A stretch of DNA of 64,000 nt from Haliotis asinina (Eukaryota > Mollusca > Gastropoda > Lepetellida > Haliotidae), in contig NC_090291.1 in NCBI RefSeq assembly GCF_037392515.1, positions 38,091,001 to 38,155,000 on the forward strand, given 5' to 3'. The notes under the pieces are model-generated. The model searched no databases, was not told the DNA's origin, and saw nothing but the letters and a program-made list of their open reading frames with translations. The position numbers were made by a program, and so were the translations under genes. Positions 1-11,700 of this stretch are shown piece by piece (position 1 is the stretch's first letter; the number at the start of each line of letters is the position of its first letter).

Positions 1-2211
1 CTTTGGATGACTCGCTTTTCAGAGGTCGACAAATTAAGGTAAAGTACCAGTTGTCCTTTGATTGCCAGTCTTTCTCAAAACAAATCTGGTATGTTTTCAG
101 GACATGAATACCTTGTAGTTTGATAACAGAAACCATATTACAGTTTGTTTACAAAAGAGTTATGGCCCTTGTAATGCGTTTCTTGACATAGTGTAAGTCA
201 TCCCCAGTGGGAACAGATTTTCTTTGGAAAAAGTGATGGGTAGGGAAACTGAATATGTTTCATTGCATGAGATGGGTGGTGAAGTCAAAACACAAGAACC
301 AGATAGGAACAGAACACTGGTGGGGAATATTGATGACCATGTCATCATACTCATTGTTACTCTTCTGAGTTACTAAGATTGCTGTCTGTGTATCCCATGT
401 TACAGTATTGTACAAGGCAGTGGTAGCATTACCTTCATACATTCCAATCTGGAACAGCTCTGAGGGAATAATATACTTGGTTGTTAACCCCCTGGTGTGT
501 AATGGGAGGTGGAGATATAGTTGACGCCTCGTCTGTCTGACCGTCCGTCCATCTAGAACAGCTCTGAGGGAATATTTTAGTGTTGTGTTTTTTGTGGTGC
601 AAAATGTGTAATGTTTACCCAGTATGTTTTTTCATAGAAACTCAGTCTGAAATAGTGCAGTGTATGGACTGTTGCATTTATTTCAAATCCATTTTATGGT
701 TTCAGGTCTCTCCAAAACGGACAAATAGGCCAGGCATTAGTTCCACAAATCGCTTCCCACGCAGTAGAGGCAGAGGCAGGGGACGTGGGTTTAACCCCAG
801 GGGAAGAAGACCATATGGGTTTGTTGCCTTTCTTCTGTTGTCCAGTTAATTTCATATCAGACAATTATATATATTTTGTCAACCAAGAGTAGGTCCTTTT
901 TAAATTATTGATAGCACAGACCGGGAATTCAGTATCACAATTCTACTGCTTGACAAGTATAAGATGAGCCTTGATTTGACACATTACCCCAGTTTGCATA
1001 TGTGGGAATGCCCTCCAGAACATTCCATTTGAAACAAGAGGCAAACAAATTGTCTAAATATGGAAGAGTTCAATTTCCTCGTGCAAATCTTGTTGTGATG
1101 GTGTTTTGCTGAACTAAGTCGGTTTACAAGGCACGTGTTAAACAGTAGCGCTATTGATTTCATGCCACGGTCAGCATGTATTGCTTGTGCTTAATTGGCA
1201 ATCTGCCTGTAGCAACCAAGTGTATTTGTCCCGATTTCTTGCCCTGCCTGCATGTCACAAACGCGTTTACTGTGCTTGCTTATCCAATACTTGTCAAGCA
1301 GTAGTATCACTCATGCTTTTCTTAGTGCTTAATCTCATTGTTCAAAGAAGGAGAATCAGGAAGTTCTGTGTTCTGTAAAATCTACATCTACATGCCAGTC
1401 AGACATTCTACTGATTAATCTTGATGTGGTATCGTGCAATCAAAGAAGTTTTGAAAGTATTTTATTACTGCCATCTGATAAATTTCAAGTCATTTTTTCA
1501 TTTGTATTTATGGAATGATATAGCAGTAGAAACATGACATAATAAAACCAACCCTCTACATCCCCAGATGTTTGGGAGACACAGCAAGTAGTTACTAGTC
1601 ATAGCAAACTACACTTTTTGTGTAGCCAGTTGAATTATATGTAGGTTTTAGATGAAAAATCTCGTGTGATTCTGACTCAAAGAGCTATCAATATATTCTT
1701 TTATAATTCTGTTTCATGAACAGAACAGTTTCGTAACACATACACACATTCACTCACTCACCTCACTTGCTCACTTTTGTCCTGAAATTTTGTGAAATGA
1801 CCTTTGAAATGAAGTTTGCACCCCACCTTTCTCAAAAAGTTGTTTCTGCCTTTGGCAGATGTCTTTTACGATAGTTTTTATTATCAAAGAAATTGTAATT
1901 AAAAATGACATTTGTTTCACCCAAATCACTTCTGTTAGGATGACACATGTCATTCTTCATTTAGTTCATGTGACAAGCGCAAACAAATTATTGTATGTTA
2001 AAGGGTATTTTAAGTAATGTGCAATCAGTCCTTCATTTTGTGAGTAAAATGTAAGACGTATCTACTCAAGATCAGTAGTTATGCAATGTTAGTAAACTTT
2101 GTTGAGGAGACAATATTTGAGGTTATGCATTTTTGTAGTGTTTGTTAAAATTGAAAAAAAATTGTTTGTTTCAGGAGATACCGAAGAGCAGCCTACTATT
2201 CCCCTTACTGA
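1..2211 (+). CDS. PABPN1: PABPN1 (nuclear poly(A)-binding protein), 3' part: three coding segments
   Basis: Coding segments are 1-38, 706-818 and 2175-2211; the 5' exons lie outside the window. The first segment reads [12 protein letters not shown], the end of the RRM. The second reads [13 protein letters not shown] and then an Arg/Gly-rich tail (RGRGRGRGFNPRGRRPYG). The last reads RYRRAAYYSPY and stops. Human PABPN1 has [25 protein letters not shown] and ends WYSPY, so the match is close to certain. Junctions are GT-AG: donors at 39 and 819, acceptors ending at 705 and 2174; phases agree (0, then 2). The family binds nascent poly(A) in the nucleus and stimulates poly(A) polymerase; the Arg-rich tail is the known methylated, self-associating part. 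The tail is shorter and more RG-repetitive than the human one. The last intron is 1356 bases, and reading through it stops after 14 further codons. Confidence 0.95.
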
Positions 2212-2280
2212 ATCTAAATAACAAGAAAGAATGAAGGATACTATGGTGATAACCATGGTGGTAAAATAACTCCAAAACTT

Positions 2281-2286
2281 AATAAA
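2281..2286 (+). terminator. Candidate PABPN1 polyadenylation signal
   Basis: An AATAAA hexamer lies 70 bases after the PABPN1 stop codon. A second AATAAA near 2791 would give a longer 3' UTR. Confidence 0.45.
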
Positions 2287-2399
2287 AATTCTATCAGAGT
2301 TACAGCCTGACTTTTTATCAACAGCGACGTCAGAAGTTTTGTCACACCACCCTTTTATTCTCATAGCAGAATCAAAATCCATAGTAGTTTGTATGTCCC

Positions 2400-3770
2400 G
2401 TATGGATTAATTGTGCCATACTGCATGATATTTCCATCTATTTTATCATACTTACACTGGCATGCAAGAGGATTGGTTGTTTAAAAGTGTGAGTGAGAGG
2501 ATGTTTCAGGAAAATAGTCAATGAACTGGTGCAGGCTAGGCATAGAAATTTACAGTTCTCTATTTTTGTATCTTGTTTTTATCAAGGCCAGAACATGACT
2601 TCCCTGTGTTATAGTGGAATAACTGTATTTCAGTGGTCTTATTTAACCGTGGACATTAATATAGTGTTGGTGTTGTCTTTTAATGTGTACACTCTTGTCA
2701 ATGTGTGCTTTTATAGTGCAGTAATCTGGAATTAAACAGATACTCTGACTGACACTAAATCCTTCTGAATAATCACCTTTAATAGTCATTGAATAAACAT
2801 TATTTCATATTTCACCCTCTAATTATTTGCATCAAGTTTTCTCAGGTGAATGTCACCTTGTGGATATAGCTAGATATGTCTGTGAATACTACCATAAGGT
2901 TCTTTCTTTAAATTCTAAAATACCTCAAGACATTCCCCTTTCTGTGCCCTGAAGATGGTGTCATAGCTTTGACTGTGAGTAGTACATTGTGCACTTCCTG
3001 CTTATTGATGCATTCTTTTTCAGGTGAATTATCTTCTATATCCGTGTTTTCTCTTGTCTGCAATTTTAACATAGATATGTTGTTGATATTATGCTAATCA
3101 TATTCTTTTTCAGACTGGCAATATTTGACTGAAAATCTTAAGAACAAAAGAATTGAAAAAATGTACAGAAAATAAGACATGAAAAAGAAAAACATGTAGA
3201 AAAGAGAAAAAATGATGTATAAATGTGAAGAAAAAAATGTAAAAATGTTAAATAAAGATTAGAAAGAGATATCTTGTTCTGTTATCATTGAGCTGCTTTG
3301 AGTTGTTGCCTGTTGGATAACTGTCAGCAGACTTGTCTGAGCATACATGACCTGTACTTTCATACTTTTTGCTAAAAGTTTGCGTGGAAATGAAACAAAA
3401 CTTTATGGATGACAACTTATTCATTGTATGCATTCCCATGTAGATGCTCACATTGTACATGTTTCTCCATATAAATCAACACAGTGACAGTTGTACATTC
3501 TGACATTTGTGCATGAAACAGTGTTATAATTACACTAATGGAGACCTGCGGCATCAAGCCCATTGCACAACATTGGTGATTTCCCTTTTCAGCAGTTACT
3601 CCTAACATCCTGTTTTCATTCGCCGCTGACAAATAGGAAACAGGTACTGTTGGAGCTGTAAGACACCGGAAGGGGTAGGCATTATGGTGATTAACCAGGG
3701 ACATCGGCATAACCAGCAAATGTTTAGTTTCTTCTCGCCTCAGTCGCCAGGACACGCGAGTGCAAGTGTC
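2400..3770. other. Intergenic stretch, AT-rich, no supported gene
   Basis: After the PABPN1 3' end I see AT-rich sequence, including an A-rich run near 3120-3250. A 112-codon open frame on the minus strand (3417-3755) has no family I recognise and no splice or start context that supports it. Confidence 0.5.
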
Positions 3771-3777
3771 TTAAACT

Positions 3778-3925
3778 GGTTGCTGACTTGTTTGACACAT
3801 TTCATGGGACCCCCATTTGCGTAGATCGATGCTCATGCGGTTGACCATGGATTGTCTGGTAAAGACTAAATTATTTACAGATGGATATGTAGCTGGAAGA
3901 GAGGCGTAAAACTAAACTACTCAAG
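3778..3925 (+). repeat. Repeat family B, 3' part
   Basis: Matches the 3' half of the 47121-47398 copy: the CAGATCGATGCTCATG segment, GATTGTCTGG, ATTATTTACAGA and the GCGTAAAACTAAACTA tail. The 5' half is missing or unrecognisable. Confidence 0.7.
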
Positions 3926-4339
3926 CACTCATTCACGTCTTCACCATCAGATCACCGGGTCGAAAAAGTGTGGAAACGGAAATATATACCGGTGCAGATC
4001 ATATTTTCCAGGTGTATATTTAGTCGAGAACCGTACCTTCAACATGTACATAACGTGCGTTTGTCATGGCTAATAGTAAACATCACCATTGTTCATTATA
4101 TATAAGAGAGGTAAACATTTTTATGTAACAGTGCTCGTCGTGTATCTCGATGCGTGGTAAGAATGACTAAGGAGTCTGTTTGCATTAGTGACCTGAAAAG
4201 TTTACAGATAAACATAACAGGCGCGGCAGCGTACAGAGATAAGGAGTGACTCGGCACTATTAGACTAAGGCTTAGTCTCTTAATATGTACACTTTTGATA
4301 GAAACAAACAAACCCATTATAATTGAAAAGGAGCCCCAG

Positions 4340-4460
4340 GGAGACCATACATTCAGAGGAAATCTAGACTCGCTTCGTTCAAGGCTTTAGCACGACAGAG
4401 AAGGCTTGGCATTAGGCAAAATAACGTGGTTCATGGACTGTGAGACAGACCAAGGCACTA
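4340..4460. repeat. Dispersed repeat, related to 43555-43655
   Basis: The segment around AAATCTAGACTCG, TTCAAGGCTTTA and GGACTGTGAGACAGAC recurs with the same order and spacing at 43555-43655. The family is not recognised. Confidence 0.5.
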
Positions 4461-4595
4461 TATGCTGTCACTATCATGTTTTGGGGAACCACCCAACCCC
4501 AAGTAACCACAGTGTCTCTACCATTTTTTTAAATCTGTGCTTGTGGGATTCTGAACCTACATTCACAAAACTACAAAGATTGTTCTAAAAATTTA

Positions 4596-4782
4596 TTGTT
4601 AAGGTGAGTGAGTGTGTGAGTGAGTACGTTTTTAAGCAGCCTTTAGCAATATTCCAGCTCTGTTTTCGAGGGGGACACCACAAATGGGCTTCACACATTG
4701 TACCTACCATATGTGGGGAATCAAACCCGTGTTTTCGGCGTGACGAACGCTGTAACAGCTAGACAACCCCATCGCCCCTAAG
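4596..4782 (-). repeat. tRNA-derived SINE, family A
   Basis: Reverse-oriented copy. It starts with the GTGAGTGAGTG tail, then TTTAGCAATATTCCAGC, the AATGGGCTTCACACATTGTACC body, a B-box-like AATCAAACCCGTG, and ends at the tRNA-like head. Confidence 0.8.
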
Positions 4783-4860
4783 AATTGTTGAGCACAGAAA
4801 GAAATCTTTGTTTCCAAGGCAATACTTTAGGAAGTAATTATGCTCAAGTCACAATCACAT

Positions 4861-4987
4861 AGGCTCTTAGTGAAGTCTATGTAAACCCAGTCTCAGTATT
4901 ATTCGTTACACTCCTATACCTAGTCTCGGTGTAGCAGTGAAACGAATAACACTGAGTCTTAAGTTTACTTAGAATGGTTCTTAGAGC
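4861..4987. mobile_element. Hairpin (MITE-like) element
   Basis: Two arms pair across about 127 bases. The left arm runs from GCTCTTAGTGAAG through CAGTATTATTCGTT. The right arm reads AACGAATAACACTGAGTCTT through TTCTTAGAGC, its imperfect reverse complement. No coding capacity. This resembles a short non-autonomous DNA transposon; the family is unknown. Confidence 0.6.
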
Positions 4988-5755
4988 TTAGTTCTTTGCT
5001 TACGGTTCAGTTATTGTAATAGTGTATTTTTACTCCAAATGGGATTATTAGATTTGGTTGTTTTTACAAGTAACCATTATCATATGTTTTATGTGCGTTA
5101 TCTAGACGCCCTGTAATATGTTACTTATGTGACCTCATTGGCTTGTAGGCGTTGTGGGTCGCCTAAAGCATGGCTATCATACATGGCCTTGTCCTCATAA
5201 GGGTATGACTACAAACGCGTGCAGAAACACGAATAATGAAAGCCATGAAAGCTAAAGTCCAGGTTCTGAAGATATACTTTCTTATTATAGGGTCTTGACG
5301 CCAACATTAGCACCAAGACATATGGTCATAACAAAGACCAAACACATGGTCATACCAGAGACCGTAATGTAACAGATTATATTGTCTCTGGTCATCATAG
5401 TCGAAGTATATACCATTGACTCTACGTTTATACGGATGTTAATGCATGATGTCATGGCACAGTGAGTGATCCCTAATTTGAAACCTGCGGTTGTAACGCA
5501 CCCATAGTGATTAAAACTCCTATCTTACAGTTTGTATGGTATGCAAATACTTTCTGAACTTCACTGAACACGCAATAGCACGTGTGTTTGTTATTGTTGT
5601 TCACGCATGCTCAGTTGAAATATACACAGAAGCAGTGCGCATGTCTGTAAAGGTCAGCAGGTCACTCAAGTACATCACGTTGCTGTCCGCTTTCATGACA
5701 CAGCAGTATAAAACTGCACACTGGAAGCGATATTTCGGAAGAACAGAAGCTCACC

Positions 5756-8700
5756 ATGATATCTAATAGAAGTACCGCTGTGTTGAAACAATCCAACTCG
5801 CTGTCACTCCGTTTTCTTTCGACAACAGTCACTGCCAAGACTCAACAACATATTGACTCGGCTACTGCTCCAAGCGACCAGAAACTGCACAAATCTCCCC
5901 TTTTGATCGAGGGATTTCAGGGGAGCGTAAAGTCGGTTTCTCTAAACAGAGCAAGGCTGCTGCTGTCGACAGCATTGAAGAATTCACAAGAAGGACCTGG
6001 GCTCCAAGGCATTCAAGGTAGAAAACATAGTAAAGGTGATATGTTGTTTTTTTAAATCACGTGTCTGCGTGAATGTGATCATGCACTGACCCAGTGGCAG
6101 GTTGTAATATAGAGTTCTACTTTACGACCTTGGCACGGCCGCTGAAACTAATAATATTAGGCTTAACTTTTTCTCGATGTCAGAGTACCAGTTATCTAAT
6201 TCATCAAATGTATAGGTTTTGTTATTGCTTGCATGTTGCATAAGCGGTACATCATGTATTATAGCGCAATAACGAGGTGGTATCGTAAATACAGCCATTC
6301 TAAAGCAAATAATCGGGTGGTGACGTTTCTTTAATATTTTCTTTTTTAATGTTTTCTTTTATAAGTTAGTGACTTGTCTTACAGTTGTTAACCAAAATGT
6401 TCTTAAGTGGCCAAAAACGAATGATATAAGTATAAACTGGGAAACCCATACAGTTTTATTGTGTTGTTATTAAATGTCAGTGATCAGGTAATTTTTATAA
6501 ACCTGTAACAATGTATGTATGGGCAAATTGTGTTTAACCACACAGCAATAAGACAGTCATTTAACAGCGACCTAGAACCTGTAGGGTAGTTCAGTTGGTA
6601 GTATATTCGCTCTTCATGCCAACACAGGTTCAGATTCCAACATGGATACTATGTGTGCCCTGTAGTGATGTTAAACCTCACTCACTCACTCACAGCAGCC
6701 TGACAGTAATTCATGCCATGGCTACACAAGCCAGTGTCTGCATTTAAACTATCAATGACCTACACAATGGGTTGGTTGGTTGTTTAGCGCCACACTCAGC
6801 AATATTCAAGCTATATAGCAGCAGTCTGTAAATATTTGATTCTGGCCCAGACAAACTACTGGTCTGCATTATGAGCATTATCTAGGCAGTTGAGATATGC
6901 CGGATCAAGATAATTTTGGGTTAATGCTGCTTTTCAGGCCATTATTGTTTGAAGTAGCCCCAGGCCTTCAATTAACTGCCCAATGAAGGATTAAGGAATC
7001 AGTGTGCCATTATCGCTTGCCACAGCCTGCTCACTTGTAAGTGAGCGAGTGAGGTTAGCTGTATGCTGCACTTAGCAATATTCCAGCTATATGACAGTGG
7101 TTTGTAAATAATCAAGTCTGGACTAGACAATCCAGTGATCAACAGCATGGGCTTCAGTCTGCGCAACTGGGAACTGAAGACATGTGTCAACCAAGTCAGT
7201 CTGACCACCCAATCCCATTAGTCGCCTCTTACGATAAGCATAATCACCTTTTGTGGCAAGCATGGGTTGCTGATGACATATTCTACCCTGGATTTTTGAC
7301 AGATCTGCTCATTTGTGATAGCTAGAGGGCGATTTCATGATAATTCCATCCATTTTAGCTAAAATTCCTCTTACAACGAGCACTAGGTTACTGAACAATG
7401 CTGAAAACCAGTTTTAACCTGGATTGTCACAGGTTACACATTGCGGATGTGATATGACACACAGGTACCAAGTCTGACCTCATTTACAAAATGACCAGCA
7501 TATTAAAACCCATGTTCCAATAATCTGTTGGCATTGAAGACCAAATTATCTGCAGTGCAAGAATTTTTTTAGTATAAACCTGTATACATGAACAGTGTGT
7601 AGCATTCTGGTAGTATAGTATTCCATCTAATATACATCATACAAACAGCAATTACAACTGTAGTTTTCTGCGCATGAGTGGAGAATTGTTGTCATCCATG
7701 GAACAGATGTTGCTGCTTCAGGTATACATCTCTGAAACTGATAGAGACCCGTGAAGGTCCGGGGTAGAAAAGGCCTTCAGCAGCCCATGCTTGCCATAAA
7801 AGGCATTTGTGCTTGTTGTAAGAGGCAACTGACGGGATTGGTTGGTCAGACTTGCTGCTTTGGTTGACTCGTCATTGGTTTCCAACTGTGCAGATCTATG
7901 CTCATGTTGTTTATCACTGGATTATCTGATGCAGACTCGATTATTTACAGACCGCTGCCATATAGCTTTAATATTGTTGAGTGCTGTGTAAAATTCAACT
8001 CGCTCACTCACCTTTTGAAGATGTGATTCAGTGCACAATCAGCAGGGTTCCAGTTAAGTGCAATATCAGCGTATGTTGGAATAAAAAGTATACATGTACA
8101 CCATACTGTATGAAATAATTTAGACAGTGTAGCAGATATGCACCCCAGCAATTGTGTACGTCATAGAATCATTTACTAGCGTGTTACTTTGAAAAAGTAT
8201 TTTGTTATTGTTCATTGACCTGTTTACATAAGTGTAGCAATGTTGAGGGGCATATATGAAATGAAATACAAGATTACTGATACTCCATTAAATTCCATTC
8301 AGTACTCCAAATGTACTGTAAGGGTTTAAGTACTCTTATACTGACAAAATCAGGAGTACATATCCCTGATGTTGAAAAATTATCTGGAGCCCTGAATCAG
8401 TACTGTATACTAGAAAGAATGCTATAACCATGACATCACACATTTTATTAATTTGTTCTTAGTCTTAACATTATTAATGTTAATCTTAATGTTTTCAATG
8501 AGATTAAACGTTAGAAATGTAAGTCTTGATTGTGCTGAAGTTGACATTGACCATGAAACAAATTTGTTTGAGATCAAAACAGATGGTATAGGATATATTA
8601 AACAGACGTGAGAATTTTCTATGGATTTCCAGGATTTTTGTTTCAATTTATATCTGCAGTAAAGACCCCAAAGACCCACCACTAAACTTTCATATTTTTT

Positions 8701-11700
8701 TGGGTGCTCTGCCATTTTCATGTCTGATTATTCTTCAGGACTTGAGTAAGAGTTCTATCTGAGTTTTATGCCAAAAACATTTTAGGATGCTATCTGAATA
8801 TCACCTAACTCTTGTGTGTTACACTTTGAATGACTGCTCAAAATAACTCTGGCATAGAATCACTATTGTTTTTTTTAATTACATTGTTTGATATATTTTA
8901 TTCTTGTAGGTTATGCCAAAGACCCTCGTCAAGCATTCTGTCGGCATTTTCACACGGGTGTGTTGCGCCCTCTTCTGGAGCAACCTGATACACATACAGT
9001 AGATGTGGACAACGAGACCAGTCCACAAGGTATCCAGGGCGATGACTGTGTTAACTTCAAGCTATGGATGGAGAGTTGTCAGCGATACGGCCTGGAAAAC
9101 TGTGACCAGCAGCTGCAAGGAATCCAGAGCGGCCGGAAAACACTGGCCCAAGTGCTGGCAGAACAAGATGAACTCATTTACAGCATCTCTGAGGAGTATC
9201 GTCAACAGGCATCAGCTCGGCAACAGGAAGAGGCTGTCGAGACCTGCAGTGTTCAAGGACTGCAGGGAGATTTGAACAGTTTCCCTGCTGTTGATACGCC
9301 CTGCCCTCAGGGGGTGCAAGGGGAAGACTGTGTCAGGTTTAAACTATGGCTGGAGAACTGCCACCGCTTTGGGTTCAAAGAGTGCATGGACCAGCTAGAT
9401 AGTCTCAGTAAAGGACGGAAATCTCTTGGTCAGGTGTTTGCGGAACAGGATCAGTTGATCCGAAGTGTTGTCAAGCAGTACCAACAACGGCGTGGATACT
9501 CCACGTCAGCCCCTGACTCTAAGTCTGACCCCAAGGTTGGTCAAACTGAAACGCCTAAGCTTACTCAGGCAGAGCAGCTTAAAAAAACCTTTAAAGAATA
9601 TGGAGCTACAGTGATAGTATTTCATACAGGCATATCCCTGATGTCTCTTGGCGGCTTTTACCTTGCAGTGTCCAGGTAGTGCAGTACCTTGTGGTGATTG
9701 GTTCTTTGCATAATATGGGGAAAGGGTATCATGATTCATTGCATAACTTGTTCATTGCTTAAGTTTGATCATGGCTTAATCGCTTAAATTTGTTCATCGA
9801 TCATTGATTTATTGCTTATATTTTATCGTGGATTCATTGCTTAAATGTGTTCATGGATCACTGAGTCATTATTCAAATGTATTCATTGATCATTGATTCA
9901 TTGCTTACATTTTATCATTGAGTCATTGCTTAAATGTGTTCATCGATCATTGATTCATTGCTTACATTTTGTCATGGATTCATTGCTTAAATGTGTTCAT
10001 GGATCATTGAGTCATTGCTTAAATGTGTTCATTGATCATTGATTCATTGCTTAAATTTGATTGTGAATTCAGTGTTTAAATGTTTTCATGGATCATTGAT
10101 TCATTGCTTAAATTTGATCATGGATTCATTGCTTGAATTTGTTCATGGATCGTTGTTCAGTTGCTTATTGTGTTCATCAATCATGGATTCATTGCATCAT
10201 ATGTTAATATGGAGGAGGGAAGTCATTGATTCTTTGATGATTTTTGACCATTGATATATTTAAAAAATACAGTTTGTTCTACCACCATGTATAGTGTAAT
10301 AAAGCACAATTTCACCCTGAACTATTGCTTTAACTATAATAGTTCAGGGCAAAAGTGTGCTTTATTACATTATATTTCATGGTAGAGTGAACTGTATTTC
10401 TTTTCTAAGATGCCTAAGCTTAATTTAGATTAATCTATGGCAGAAATCAAACGATGGTGTCTGTGACCTAAATTAAGAGTCCTCACACAGGGCTAACTGA
10501 GGCGCTGTTCTTTTGACATGTCAGCCCCCTACATTAAGACAAATGTAACTAGAAAAGTAAATGATGAACAGTTTGGTGACGGTTTATGTTAGACAATATG
10601 AACGTCTCATTTCTACTACCAACGAAAGTTTAGATCAGTACATTAAGCTGAAGCTGACTAGTCATGCGACATTCCATGATTGCATTGTGGGAATGTAAAC
10701 ATTGCAAACATTACCATCTCTTCGTAAAATTTTGAGTCGAACTATGAGACATTTTATCCTTTGGAAAACATAAACGTAATGTTTCCACCAGTGATGTTAG
10801 CTGTGAGATGCAACTGCAAACCAAGAAACGGGATGCAGCGAAGCAGTTTACTGTTGGAGGTTGTACGAGGCTGTAGTTGACATCATCGTGACATCGGTTA
10901 CATTGTGACGTAATGCAAAAAAGTTTTGATTATGAGGGGGCAGACTGGAATGGCGCAGTGACGTCAACACATTTTGATGTAATGCAAAAAGTGCACATTA
11001 TCGTCTGATAAAGTATTGTCGGCGCCTTTGATCTTTCACCGAAGCATCTTAGAATGCATCATATGTTCATGTGCTGTTTGTGGATCGTCAGTTCATTGCC
11101 TAACATGTGATTGGATCCTTGATCGATTGCATATGTTCTTTGATCATTGAAATTTTGCATATGTTTGTAGATCATTGTGTGTTTTTAAATGCTCATGAAT
11201 CATTGAGTCATTTAGGCTTATGAAGGAAATAAGAATCAAGGCATATGTTCATGTTGAGGTATTTTTGTGTTTTGATCATCGTCACAGGAGTTACTTGCAA
11301 TCTCATGCTGGCTTTTTGCAACAAAATGCTTTATCCCTCCCCAATCTTTCTGCAAAATGGTGCTTTGTGTTTGTGTTCAGTCACACTTTTGATTAAAATC
11401 ACCTTTCTCTTCATACTACTGGCAGTAATACAGGTTTTTACATGCACCTACTGAACAGAGGGTACCAAATTATGGATTTACAGGAAATACAAGGGTACTG
11501 TGAAGTGATAACATCAAGAACAAATCCACAGACAGTGAAACACTAGATTTAGAATTCCATGATATTGTATTGGGTGATACCAATTCTGTAGTTACATTCA
11601 CAGTATTTATTTCAAGTGCAGACCCTTTAAAACAACACTTGTGAAGGTTGGTTGCATGTGTGATTAGTAAACTGTACCATTAAGACAAAATCGTATCACC

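Larger units (their letters stand above)
6018..8909 (+). other. FAM210B intron 1
   Basis: Bounded by GTAGAA and TTCTTGTAG. It contains the family B copies at 6774-6960, 7035-7312 and 7746-8013 and a tRNA-like repeat head at 6580-6705. No other coding signal seen. Confidence 0.8.

Noticed and set aside
3417-3755. 112-codon minus-strand open frame
   Set aside because: No family motif, no splice or start support; composition like surrounding DNA.
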